A program made the position numbers and the translations under genes. From Ditylenchus dipsaci (lineage: Eukaryota > Nematoda > Chromadorea > Rhabditida > Anguinidae): a stretch of DNA of 64,000 nt. Below are positions 32,022 to 43,400 of the stretch, piece after piece; within the stretch, counting starts at the first letter, position 1; every line of letters begins with the position of its first letter. The DNA lies in assembly GCA_004194705.1 (NCBI GenBank), contig SADC01001365.1, positions 124,001-188,000 on the forward strand. The letters are read 5' to 3'. The notes below the pieces were generated by a model. That model saw only the letters and a list, made by a program, of their open reading frames with translations, was not told the origin of the DNA and did not search any database.

Positions 32022-32803
32022 CAGTGTTGTGCGCTTGGCTCGTTTGCGAGCCAGTGGCTCGCGTGCATTTGAGAGGACGCGAGCTGCTCGCTCGCCAAAT
32101 AGCTATGCCCGCGAGCCATATGGCTCGCCAAGTTAAAGAAAAAAGTGACAAGAGCTTCTTAGCTCGCGAGCCATTTGGCTCGCATCTATAATAAGCGTAT
32201 GGTTCGGCTCGCGAAAAATATTGTTTGCTGAAATGAAGCCTAAATCTAGTTTATTTTTCATTTTTTTCAATTTTTGACTGATTTTTTGTAAATATTAAAG
32301 GGGCATGATCGTGCCCGATGGGGAGAAAAGGCGCGAACCAGCAGTTCTTTTCTTTCTCGATAAATTGTTACATTCGTTCTCGTCTAGATTTTTTAAGTTT
32401 TCTGCCTGGTTTTTTAAAGCAGCATAAGGTCATCTATATCAGATTTGACGCAGAACGAGTGAAAATGGGACGATTCGAAAAAATTCGAAAAAAACTGCTG
32501 GTTCGCGCCTTAACGCAGGGGCATGCCCCTTTAAGGTAGTAACACTTTATTTGTCTTTAACAACAAATCGACGTTCAAAACTCACATAAAAAGCGCGAGC
32601 CGAACCATTCGTTTTTGTTTGCGAGCCAAATGGTTCGTATTGTTTTGGCTCGCGTTCTGCTCGCTTAAAAAAAGCTAGTACGCGAGCCAATTGGCTCGCA
32701 TATACAAAAAAGGCGAGCCATATGGCTCGAACCCATTTGGCTCGCTAGGACATGCGATTTTAGGTCTTTCGTTTGGCTCGCGCGAGCCAAATGGACAACA
32801 CTG
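32022..32803. mobile_element. hAT-like MITE made of GAGCCA/TGGCTC palindromes
   Basis: Perfect 8 bp duplication GCTAGGTG at 32014-32021 and 32804-32811. Ends CAGTGTTGTGCGCTTGGCTC and, in reverse, CAGTGTTGTCCATTTGGCTC. Many CGCGAGCCA(N)TGGCTCG motifs fill both arms (32030-32215, 32590-32795). A piggyBac-like MITE is nested at 32299-32530. The host site itself lies inside the loop of a larger palindrome (31845-32983). Confidence 0.85.
32299..32530. mobile_element. piggyBac-like MITE nested in hAT-like MITE
   Basis: TTAA at 32295-32298 and 32531-32534. Ends AGGGGCATGATCGTGCCCGA and, in reverse, AGGGGCATGCCCCTGCG. The arms share GGCGCGAACCAGCAGTT. Confidence 0.8.
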
Positions 32804-33111
32804 GCTAGGTGTTTTTAGTAGAGTTTCACCTTATATTTGGTGTAATTTTCTCAAAAATTATTTTTGAACAGGGTGTATGACCACTCAATTGATAGAGAAA
32901 TAACTCAGCTACAAAACGGTGTAAAAACATCTGAGATAGGAAAACAAAATATGTGAAAAAATGCATGTGAAGTGAAGTAGCAATCGATGTCAAAAAGTAG
33001 CCGTAGAAGTCCCCCCCTTTAAAATCCCGACACAGATTTTTTTGTAAAAATGTAGCTGATTTCGTTCTAAGATCTTCTAGTTAAAAACTTTTTAGAAAAA
33101 AAAAGAACTTC

Positions 33112-33339
33112 TTGAACGAAAAATACAAAGCATCAACTACGAGTCAAGTACTAGGTCCCAACACTGCTTCTGGAGATAACTTTACTCTAGACGTAGATCA
33201 AGAATGCCGGAAACATCAGATAAACAGACTTCTCAAAAAAACTATCAAGTACGATTCCTCAAACGCAACAAAGTGTACTACTTTATGCGAACAGCAATTT
33301 ACAGATAAATCAATGACCGGTAAAAATTTGGAGCAATGA
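33112..33339 (+). CDS. Hypothetical short ORF
   Basis: A 75-residue frame beginning MNEKYKASTTSQVLGPN and ending in stop at 33337-33339. No motif, no splice context and no homology I recognise. Composition (K, T, N-rich) does not rule coding in or out. Confidence 0.2.
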   Translation: MNEKYKASTTSQVLGPNTASGDNFTLDVDQECRKHQINRLLKKTIKYDSSNATKCTTLCEQQFTDKSMTGKNLEQ

Positions 33340-34130
33340 TGAGTAAGTGAACAACTCAGAGAAACACACATTGATTCGTCCGATTCAAACAACTCAAAGG
33401 ACAGTAGCCAAGAGAAATCCGTGTCTTGAAGCGAATCCAACTTTAAAGTTTTTCGAACACGAGTTCTTGCTCAAGTTCTCTTGATTCGATTAGACTAACA
33501 AGTATATTTGCCTATCAGTCTAATTCTAAAGCAGCAAAAATTGAAATTTGATACCAGTCTGCGAATTATAAACAATATAAATGGCTAGCTTGGTCAGAAT
33601 AATCAAGTCACAAAATCCTTGCAGAGCATCAATCCATGCACAAAATCGATACACGCAGGGAATGAAATTTCATATATTTTCTTGCTGGGTAATTATTGTG
33701 TTTATAATTTCACTTTAGGTCTCGTACTTATTACAAGTACCAAATGCCCACAAAAAATTATGCCTTGATATCGAAGCGAACGAAATACACACAACAGTCT
33801 GTCCGTCAGTCCTCTTGCATAGTATTTTTCGTTGTGTGACTCACAACATGTGTAAGTGCCCTTCTTTTTTGTCTGCTTGTGTATACCAGCAAAAAGAAAG
33901 GAGGAAGAGCGACTGGCGACGCAGACATACACAGCAAACTGCTGTGTTGCGTCTTGCTGGCAATCGATATATTTGTGTTCAGCAGATCCTTAAACACCAA
34001 CAACGTGAATATGAATCGCTCTTACCTTCTTACTTGATCATTACTATCGTTTTCTCTCTTCTATTGTTCTTATTTTCTGTTCAACAAAGCATCTGATAGG
34101 CCGAATATTTTTTGGTCTATTTTTTCAAAT
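33340..34130. other. Intergenic, no recognised feature
   Basis: Ordinary mixed sequence, less repetitive than its surroundings. Open frames 33702-34096 overlap on both strands with no family resemblance. Confidence 0.4.
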
Positions 34131-34149
34131 CTCCCATGTTTTTTTGTTT

Positions 34150-34622
34150 GTTAAAGAGGGGGGGGGGTGAATGTTGCGTGGGATTTTTTACTTTTTTGTT
34201 TTTGTTCTAACCATATTTTTTGATTGATTGGCTTATCTTTTAATACATTACTTGGCCAATTTTTTATGCAGAATCCAAAAATGTTATCAGAATCAAAATA
34301 TTTTCTGAAAAATCTTATGGGTAACATGAAAATTAACTGAAACATTCGTACTGTATTTCCCCACATATCCTTTTTCTATTCAAAATCATGTTCTTCTCAC
34401 TGTGTTTTGGCTGCTTTCGTGAGGGAAATACGGCATGAATGTTTCGGTCAATTTTTACGTTTTTCGTGAGATTTTTCAATAAAATTTTCTATGCTAATAA
34501 CATTTTTGGATTCTGCGTAAAAAATTGGCCAAGTAATGTATTAACAGATAAGCCAATCAATCAAAAAATATGGTTAAGAAAAGAGAACAAAAAAAGTAAA
34601 AAATCCCACGCAACAATCATTG
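34150..34622. repeat. Fold-back repeat
   Basis: Arms about 34155-34345 and 34436-34620 are reverse complements (TTGATTGATTGGCTTATC, ACATTACTTGGCCAATTTTT). The loop contains TGTTTTGGCTGCTTTCGTGA. No coding content. Confidence 0.75.
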
Positions 34623-34805
34623 GTCATTTGCCAAAAATCGCAAAATTGAGGCAGTTGATGACAACAAATCAGTGCTGGAAATGGTTGCAATCGATTGCTC
34701 GATGATTTTTGGACCTAACAGTCAAAAAACTTACTAAAAAAGTAAATTAAAAACCCCCAGAGGGACTAGAACTTTCGACAAAAGACGATGCGTATATAAG
34801 TTTCC
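34620..34805. repeat. Second copy of the 185 bp direct repeat
   Basis: Nearly identical to 21255-21450, including the reverse SINE-like part. Immediately followed by the TTAA of the next MITE. Confidence 0.7.
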
Positions 34806-34819
34806 CCCACCCCCCTTAA

Positions 34820-35048
34820 AGGGGCATGCCCACGCTAATAAGAGGTGGTGCCCGGAATTCAAAAATTTTTCCTAATCATTGAACTTCGGTACGGATTTTT
34901 CAACTTGGTTTCTAACCAACCATACCTAAAATTAAATTCTAGGCCTTGTTTTGTTAGAAACCAAGTTGAAAAATTCTTACAGAAGTTCAACGATTGAGAA
35001 AAATTTTGAATTCCGGGCACCACCTCTTATTAGCGTGGGCATGCCCCT
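34820..35048. mobile_element. piggyBac-like MITE (229 bp)
   Basis: TTAA at 34816-34819 and 35049-35052. Ends AGGGGCATGCCCACGCTAAT and its complement. The arms share GCCCGGAATTCAAAAATTTT. A relative without clear ends is at 52610-52850. Confidence 0.85.
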
Positions 35049-35052
35049 TTAA

Positions 35053-35531
35053 GGGGGATACACATACACAATGAGGAGGCTGTTATCGGATGCTAAAACA
35101 TACTACTCACTAAGAATCCGCGAAACAGAATCCTCGCTTTTTTTAATGTTTTCCAAAAATTATTCAGTCGGTGCGGTTTTTTTGATTTCCCAGTTGTTTA
35201 TTATCTTCTCACATCATATAGTTGAGGTTTGGGGCTACCAAATGAGCTATTGACTGAGTAAATGTTGCTTCAAAAAATCAGATAAAATTTTAAGACTCCG
35301 CTCAAGAATCCTAACTCGAATTCGAGTGCGGATGCTTGGTCGGAGTCTTTCTTTTTTAACTCAATTTTTTCAACAACATCTAACTTATCAATAGCTCATC
35401 TTGTTGCCCTGAATCTTAGCTACAGGATGGCGATAACAGAATAATTTTTGAAAAAATAAAAAAGTTATGGCCATTTCCATGTGACAAATCGGATTTAGCA
35501 TCCGCAAACAGACTCCTCATTGTGAATGCGT
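35053..35531. other. Intergenic with inverted words
   Basis: ATGAGGAG(G/T)CTGTT(A/T)-type sequence at 35070 faces AACAGACTCCTCAT at 35509, and GCATCCG at both ends pairs, suggesting another decayed fold-back of about 440 bp. No gene identified. Confidence 0.4.
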
Positions 35532-35579
35532 CTTTAGTGTTGAACGACCCCAACTGTCGACTCTAACCTTCGACTTTAA

Positions 35580-35806
35580 AGGAGCATGCCCGTGCGTTTC
35601 AAAAAGTTAAGGGGGGGGCCCAGCAATTTTTTTTGAATCGTTCTATTTTTCACTCGTTTTGCGTCAAATCTAATATTAATGACCCTACACTACTTTTAAA
35701 AACTAGGCAGAAAACTTAAAAAATCTGAATGCGTATGCATGTAAAAGTTGATGGAGAAAGAAAAAAAGTGCTGGTCCCCGCCTTTTCGCCGTGTCGGGCA
35801 TGCCCC
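35580..35806. mobile_element. piggyBac-like MITE inserted in a TIR
   Basis: TTAA at 35576-35579 and 35807-35810. Ends AGGAGCATGCCCGTGCG and, in reverse, AGGGGCATGCCCGACACGGC. The unoccupied counterpart in the right TIR of the host element (TTTACTTAAAGTCGAAGG at about 36947) has a single TTAA, directly showing the duplication. Confidence 0.9.
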
Positions 35807-35889
35807 TTTAAGTAAAACAATTTGTAAAAGTAATTTAACGGGGTCCCAACTGTCTACTGTTGCCATATTTTACACTTCCTCAAGAATTA

Positions 35890-36834
35890 AAAGACACTAC
35901 AAAAACAGCATGTTATCTTTATTTCAACAGCAAACTGGAATGAACTGAAGAACAAAATTAACAATTTCCACCGAATACTAACATTGGCCGGATTATCTAA
36001 ATTTCTAACATTGTTGTCTTCTTCCTCTGAACTTTCTTCGCCACTTTCTCCGAATCCCTCTTTCTCGTCTTGAGCTGGTTTCGACCGTTCATTGTATCCC
36101 ATTAGATAGCCAATCTGAAGAAGAAATTTGGCAAGTTTTTGATCAAAACCGCCATCATCAGCATGTCTATCGGCTGACTTCGTTCTCGTTAACCACTACC
36201 TTCGGTTCGGTCTTGGTCTCATTGGATTTGTTGAAGTCGGGCAACTTATGAAATTGTGGATCTGGATCCTCCTTCCGTGTGTTTTGGCTGACTTCGTTCT
36301 TGTTGACTACTCCTTTCAACAGTTCCCGAAGCGTGCCCCTGATCTAAACAAAGCTGCAAAACAAAATATACCTCAAAAAATATGTTGACTAACCCTTTGA
36401 GCTAGTTTGTTTGTAGCAGCAACAATAATGATTTCAGTACATAGTCTTTCACCACTACACCTTGCAACACCGATATGCAAATAGCAATTGACTTTCCACA
36501 GTCAGATTGTGCTTTGGCAAACACGTTACTTCCTGGAAAAGAAACTAAACTAACCTGATCAACAATCTAATGCGTACCTTTGAGACAGAGATGAATAGGC
36601 TTTTCCTAAACCGGCCATGGCTTTGTAAGACCCAGTGCGAATATTCCGAGTGCTTTAGACAAGGCGGGCCTCTTGGAAACTCCTGCTACGCGTGTTGATT
36701 CGATTCCTTCCATCTAAGTAGATAAATATTTCACGTGATATATTTAAAGTAAGCTCCGAAATACTAACCTCACTTCGCTTCTTTGGCTGACAAAAATGGT
36801 TGTAGTTAGGTTCTTCATCTTCATTTACAGCCAT
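35890..36834 (-). pseudogene. DEAD-box RNA helicase fragment (captured or retroposed)
   Basis: Minus strand from ATG 36834: MAVNEDEEPNYNHFCQPKKR, a possible intron, then SKALGIFALGLTKPWPV followed by a stop codon, then NVFAKAQSDCGKSIAICISV (Walker A/motif I region) and IIIVAATNKLAQR (motif Ia region). DEAD-box proteins carry a Q motif, AQSGTGKT-type motif I and PTRELA-type motif Ia in this order. Here motif I reads AQSDCGKS, motif Ia is altered, and a stop stands where the Q-motif glutamine is expected. An acidic C-terminal stretch (EESSEEEDNN) lies at about 35990-36060, with no DEAD box or helicase C domain between. Non-functional as a helicase. Confidence 0.6.
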
Positions 36835-36964
36835 TTTCTTGCTTCCTATTCGCTGGTTGTAAGAAAAAACTATAGCAGGCGTCTTAAAACAGGCAAATAA
36901 AACGAGCTTGACCGCTTCAAGTCATGTTAAATTACTTTTACAAATTGTTTTACTTAAAGTCGAA

Positions 36965-37105
36965 GGTTAGAGTCGACAGTTGGGAGTCGACAGTTGGGAG
37001 GGTCGACAGTTGGGGGTCGACAGTTGGGAGGGTCGACAGTTGGAGGTCGACAGTTGGGAGGGTCGACAGTTGGGGGTCGACAGTCAGTTTGGTCGACAGT
37101 TGGGT
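36965..37105. repeat. Tandem GGTCGACAGTTGGGAG array
   Basis: Seven to eight units of about 16 bp (GGTCGACAGTTGGGAG and variants) extend the right TIR of the 35542-37111 element. The left end carries one unit only. A related array (GGTCGGCAGTTGG) is at 18080-18170. Confidence 0.8.
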
Positions 37106-37121
37106 TTTTACCTTTAGTGTT

Positions 37122-37486
37122 TTGTGAAAACAGTTTCGTTGATACTTACTAGGATTGTTGAACTTACCGCTGAATTTACTGGTAAATTAGCCGGTAAATT
37201 GGTTCCCAATTCTTAAGATTCCCGACTCTTATGATAACTGTACGTTGATAACTGTAGAATCTCTTGTATTTCGCATGATAAATTTGACAGTTATCAAAAA
37301 TTTTAATGTACTGGTTCTGGATAAATTAGGGCATGCATGATGAATTACTAAATTTACTATCACCTAGCCATATATTACATTTGCTTGATTTTTTTTTACA
37401 GAAAGCAGTTTTTCAGCTCTCAAATCAACTATTCGAATTGTAAAACAAAGTTCACAGTCAATCAGTTCTCTGATTTACGTTTTCCA
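37122..37486. other. Myotubularin gene 5' flank
   Basis: A polypyrimidine-AG acceptor (TTTTTTTTTACAG, ending about 37400) precedes the proposed start exon, so a 5' UTR intron or trans-splice site is likely. No promoter motif was recognised. Confidence 0.4.
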
Positions 37487-40400
37487 ATGCCGTGCACAGG
37501 CGAAGTATTATCTTTTGGGGAAAGTGGGACTTCATCTACACTTACTGATGGTTCTTCTCTCTGCAATAACCGCAACAACAACAATTATGTGGAATTGCAC
37601 ACTGAACTGCGGCAAAGCTGCAATGTAGCCCCTGTTCCAAATTCTAGTATGGCTGGAACAACAGCTTGTTCAAATTTTACTCCTGCTATTACTACAGCAG
37701 CATCTCCCCAACCTGAACTTCAAAGTAGTCGTGTTAGATCACCTGTAAGCATCTTTGTCCATTATTCACTCTCGTTTATCAGAATAAATGTTGTGTTTAA
37801 GTCTTCTCGATCCACCGTTGTCAATCCCCAAATGCTTTTTAACGCTTTACATCCTCTTCCCGGCGAAGAATTCGACAATGATAACTGGGTGGATATGTGC
37901 TATTGTCGACTATTCCTTACACAGTGAGCTGAATTTTTATTTCAAAAATAATCTTTTACACCCTTTTTGTTTAGATATCGAATTATGTAAGACTTTTTAT
38001 TTTTCGGCTGAATGAAACGATGCATGATAAACACTTTTAATTTAGAATTGTCACCCATAACCACAACGCAGCCTGTGCCATTCCATTGATCAATGTTGAG
38101 TCTGTTGAAGCAAAAGATATAGTTGGGCTGCACATTATTTGTAAGGATGGACGTATTATTAGGTAGGTGGAGTTTTGTTTGTAGAATCATATTTTAAAGT
38201 TCTGGCTGTTTAGAATACAAGCTGGAAGCAGTGAAGTGGCGATCACTTGGTGACTTTTTTGGTCATTTTCTGAGAAATATTATTTATGCTACAATTTTCA
38301 GGTTCAAAAAACTGACGCAGATTATATGCGGAGCCCGCAATTTGAAAGATGTCTTTGCTTTCAAGTTTTTCAACTCCTTTTCTCAGATAATGAAGGAGAA
38401 AGCCATACCATCGACATGGATATTAAGAAAGGAGGAAAACTTAAATGGTAACATTAGTGAAAAGAACCCCTCGTACGAAAATCTTGTCAAAGAATTCGAA
38501 CATCTTGAGCTTCGAGACTCTGTGAGTTTGTAATTACTCTTTACTACATGTATTCGTGATCATAGAACAAAAATTTAGTGCTGGAGAATAACTTCAGCCA
38601 ACGAAAATTTTGCGTGAGTTTTTTTGTTTGTTTGAATGATAATGTATACTTTGATAAGTGTTTCATTTATTGCAGCTTGAGTCCCACGTACCCTCAACAT
38701 CTGATTGTGCCCACCTGTGTAACAGATGAAGAACTTTTGAATATAAGAACTGGTCGATACTACGGGTAAGATTTGTAAGAAAACGGATACATGTTTGAGG
38801 TTTTTGAAATACTTTTTCCTTGCGAATTTCGCACAGTAAGCACTTTTTGTAATTTAAAGGGGTAGTGTACCTCTTGTCCGTATCTGGTTCCGCATGGAAA
38901 TTGTTTTTATTCAAATTAAACCACTTTCTAAGCTTGCTGGTTCGAATCCCGATGGTTGTGAACTTTATGTTTTTCACATGTTTTTTGACATTTACAACAA
39001 TGATTGTCAGGGTCTTGCGAGCCGAGCTAGATTATCAGGCATGATTCCACAAGCATAATAGCTAAGCTACAGTTAAAACCAACAATAGAAATTTGACTCT
39101 CGTCCGAAAATCGGTAATATTTGTAAATCAAGCTATCCAAGCTACCCGATTCCTGAAGTAATTTTTGACGTACTGTCTATTTCTATTTGATGAGGAATTT
39201 TTTTATGAAGTATCTTGCTGTTGTGTGGAAAGGTTATTTGTATCTGTTATTGTCTTGCCAGGACATCGAGTCTTCTGTTGACTCGTGTCCCTCTGTTCTC
39301 TATTGTTATCATCATCCGTTCCGTTATAAACTATTCTTGTTGGTTCGCTCTGCTCTCTCTCTCAGCTCTCAAGAACACAACAATTGGCGCAGTCAAATGG
39401 ATTTGGACCAGTTTAAAGCTATCATGGAAGCTCAAGCTCAAATTCAAGCTCAGGTTCAAGCTCAGCAAAATCAGCTTCTAGTCCAATCTCTCAAAGAAAT
39501 GTTCCTGGCCTGTGGTAATGGTGCAGCTCTCAATCCCCAAGGTGACAATGCCCTTGGTGGCGCTGGGAACAACTCTACAAACAGTTCTCTTCATCTGGTT
39601 TCCTCTCTCTCAGCTAGAATGGAAATGTTCGTCTACAATCCGATGGAAGATCTCACTTTCGACAAATGGTATGCACGCTATTCAGTGCTCATTGAAAAAG
39701 ATGGTGCTTTACTTCCGGACGAGTCAAAGGTCAAGCTTTTAATTGGTAAACTTTCCGAGTGTGATTTTAGGAAGTACGCCGATGCAGTCCAGCCTAAAGG
39801 TCCGTACAAAAAGCCATATGCGGAAGTGGTGGCCATCCTCAAGTCCCTCTTTGCTACAATTCGTTCTCTGGTCATCCGCCGGTATGAAGCTCTCAAGCAA
39901 GTGCAAAATGGTGCTCAAGACCTCATCTCCTTTGCTACTCAAGTCAATGCCTCAGTGGAATTGGCCAAGCTGGGTGCAATGGATGAAGAAGACCATAAGT
40001 GCCTTATCCTCATTTCTGGTATGCAAGATCAATGTGGACAGCGTGCCAGGTGCATTCAACTGATGGAAAGAGCTGAAGTCGAAAATAAGAAGATCACTCT
40101 CAATGAACTGGTGGAGGAATGTAAGAAGCAGTCAATGTTCAACTCTGATCTCGACCAGCTCTCAAAGCAAATGAACTCGTATCAACTATCTGCTGCCGTC
40201 GCTCAAATTCCAAGACGCAAGGATACCAAATTTCGCTCTCAGCCAGCTCCGAATTATTTCCGCTCTCAACATCAAATCGAACAAGCCTATGATGGCGTGT
40301 GCGACAGCTGTGGGGCCAATGACCATCAACGCTCTCAGTGCCGTCATAAGAATGCTATCTAGAAACTCTTCTAACAGCTCAAACCTGGATTCAAATTGGA

Positions 40401-43400
40401 AAGCCTACTCTCCAGCCTACTTCAAGAAGTGGAAGAAGCTTTACCGGTCACTCAATCAAGCTCTTGGGAATGGTCAATCTCGACGTCAAGTTCCGGAATC
40501 AGACCCATCGACTCAAGGCATATGTCATTAAGGGAGGTCATCTGTCCGATCTAGTTGGACGACCATGGATTAAAGTTTTTGACTTAATCAAGCCTTTGAC
40601 GGCCTCTTTTCCTACTGTAAACTCTGTAAAAATTGTTCCAGGCAATCTAGATTCGGCAAACTCTTCTTCAAAAAGGCTCTCAGATAATCAAAACTCAGTT
40701 CAACTCCGCTCATACAGGAACATGCCAAATGCCGAACTCAAGAAACAATCTCCAGTGCAAGTTTTCTATGGCAAAAATTCCAAATGTCGCATCTCTCAAC
40801 TGATTCCAAAAGAAGGGGAGGAAAGGAAGAAAGCTAATCAACCTTCAAAAAGAGGTATCTTTGCTCAAATTCTTGAGCCTGTCTTCAATCAAGCCTTGCC
40901 AACATCTCCTCAAGCTGCTCAACAGCCCTTGGTGGATCGAACTCAAATGCAAGCTCCTCTCAACTCTTCTTCGCCGCGCTCTTCTGTGGCTCCAGTGCTG
41001 CGTCGCTCTGCTCGACCTCAACAGCATGTGGTATATCAAACTCAATTGCAAGTGCCTCCTCATCAATCTCTGCCGCGCTCTTCTGTGGCTCCAGTGCTGC
41101 ATCGCTCCGCTCGACATCATCAGCCTGTGGTGGATCAATTTCAAGTGCAAATTCCTCTCCATCAATCTCTACGTCGCTCTCCTTTGACTCAGGTGCTGCT
41201 TCGCTCTTCTCCTCCTCGACAGCCCTTGGTGGTCCGAAATACGATGCCGAAGCCGCTCAATCAATCTTCGTCTGACTCTTCTGTAACTCAAGTTCTCCGT
41301 CTCTCTGCTCTTCCTCGACGACCAAGACAAGTGCTCGACATTCTACCAAGTGGAAGCATTTGGATCCAATGAAACGACTCTAAAGAATCTGGCTCTACAA
41401 AGGAATCAATTCATCTATCGCTCTCTATCTCTTTGTATCCACTCTTGTAAGTCTTCTTTCTCTTGCTAGGTCCCCTTCTTTCTCGACTTAAAATTATCAA
41501 AAACTCCTTATCCCCAAGCAACTCCTCTAAGGTCTGGCTCGCCTGTAAGTAGTCTAGTTTCTAGTTGCTTGGAGGGTGTCCCACTCTTCTGGTCTGGCTC
41601 GCCTTAAGTAGTCTAGTTCCGGGCACCTATCTTCATATATAAATCCAATCGTTCTTTCATCTATCTCAGGGGGATCTTTAGCTAAGGGGGGAGATGTTGT
41701 GTGGAAAGGTTATTTGTATCTGTTATTGTCTTGCCAGGACATCGAGTCTTCTGTTGACTCGTGTCCCTCTGTTCTCTATTGTTATCATCATCCGTTCCGT
41801 TATAAACTATTCTTGTTGGCTTGCTCTGCTCTCTCTCTCAGCTCTCAAGAACACAACACTTGCGTATTTCTGATTCTGGAAAATGGCTACCACTTTTTAA
41901 AAAGTAATAGTACCGAGTACTGCAACTTATTTAGTTGTAATTTGGCTGACAATCTGCTGGCCTCATTTTATTTTACCGAAAGCGAGTTTTCAAAAAAGTC
42001 TCCTAGGCAAAAGAAATCAAAAATATGATTGCAAAATATTTTAGACGTTTTCCAACACTAGCATGGAGGTGTCCCCGGAGAGGTGCTGTTTTGCTCAGAA
42101 GCAGGTAAATTGACTAATATTCTGGTTGACATCTTGTTGGATATCATCAAACGATTTAGTCAACCTTGCATTGGTTTCTTTGGCATGGCAAATGAATTCG
42201 ATGTAAAACACTACGAAAAAATCCGATCTGCCACACTTCCTTCTGTTTCTCTGGCTGGTGCTACAAAAACGGCTGGTTTGTCTTCTAATTGGATGTAATA
42301 ATTAGGTGCTTATTTTAAGTCGCATTTTAGATAAACCTGCTTCTTCCTCTAAATTTTTGATAATGGATGCCAGGTCTTATACTGCGGCATGGGCTAATAG
42401 AGCAAAAGGTAAATTACCGTATTTCCTCTAATTGCCGCCCGGGGCGGCAATTAGAAGCATGCAATTTTTTCAAACTTCAAGTGGTTCAAAACTCGTGTTT
42501 TTATTTACTGTTTGAGCTGTGTAAAAAGTGCCTGTTAGATTTTTGAAATCCCTCGCAGGCACTTTTTAGACAGCTCGAACAATAAATGAAAACAGGATTT
42601 TCAGACCACTTGAAGTTAGGGGGGGCGGCAATTAGAGGAAATACGGTATTCATAAAAATATGTTTTTTTTAAACTAACTATCTTTTTTTTGGGTGGCGGT
42701 TTCGAAGCTAGCGGTATTTTTAATTTCGCATAAGGAAATAAATTTTATATCGGCTTTTTACATTTAGATACCTATACTGATGCTGAAGTGGCATTCATGG
42801 GGCTACCTAATGTCAGTATTTATTTTCTACTCCGAGCTTTTGTTCTCACTCGTGTATTTCAGATCCATTCCATCAAATATTCATTCCACCAGCTCCGACA
42901 ACTGCTAAATTCCGTCTGTGATCAAAACACATTTTTTCAGTCACTGCAATCTACTATCTGGCTCCAAAATATTGGTCATTTATTCAGTGCAGCTGAGAGA
43001 TGCTTTAATGCTATGCACTTCGAAGGTACAAGTTTTGGCTAGCATAATAAATAAAAATCAATAAATAATTTTATTTTTACAGGCACATCTGTGCTGGTTC
43101 ACTGTTCTGATGGGTGGGACAGAACTACGCAAATTGTCTCGTTGTGCATGCTTATTGGTGATCCCTTCTACAGGACATTTGAAGGCTTTGAATTACTAGT
43201 GCAAAGACAGTGGATTGAGTTTGGTCACAAGTTTGCTGATAGGAGTGGAGTTTTGAATGGAGATGAAAATGAAAGATCGTAATGTCTTTGTGTAATTTTA
43301 TTAATTATAATTTATTCAACTTTAGGCCGGTTTTCCTCCAATTTTTGGACTGTGTGTATCAGTTGTGGATGAAAAACCAGGATGCTTTCGAATTCAACAA

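Larger units (their letters stand above)
35542..37111 (-). mobile_element. 1.57 kb TIR element carrying a helicase fragment
   Basis: 10 bp target duplication CTTTAGTGTT at 35532-35541 and 37112-37121. TIR, read inward: CCAACTGTCGACTCTAACCT, then TCGACTTTAA, then GTAAAACAATTTGTAAAAGT. The left TIR is interrupted by the MITE 35580-35806. The right TIR (36923-36989) is intact and followed outward by a tandem array (36965-37105). The interior holds a DEAD-box helicase remnant. A 9-10 bp duplication and a long TIR suggest a MULE-like element that captured host sequence. Confidence 0.75.
39219..41858 (+). mobile_element. Ty3/gypsy-type LTR retrotransposon, internally deleted
   Basis: Inserted in the myotubularin intron 38766-42044. 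The 5 bp duplication CTTGC lies at 39214-39218 and 41859-41863. LTRs of 164 bp start TGTTGTGTGG and end AACACAACA. The sequence after the left LTR (ATTGGCGCAG) is in the primer-binding-site position and AAGGGGGGAGA before the right LTR is a polypurine tract. Only gag and fragments of pol remain: no reverse transcriptase, RNase H or integrase core. Mobilisation would need a helper. Confidence 0.9.

Noticed and set aside
36965..37105. CRISPR-like regular repeats
   Set aside because: Units are contiguous without unique spacers and belong to a transposon terminus. The genome is eukaryotic.
40845..41187. Antisense and alternate-frame proteins over the LTR element
   Set aside because: Shadows of the repeat-rich pol remnant frame 40464-41372.
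41699..42028. 109-residue ORF across the 3' LTR
   Set aside because: It reads the LTR into host intron sequence and matches the same frame in the 5' LTR. Not a gene.
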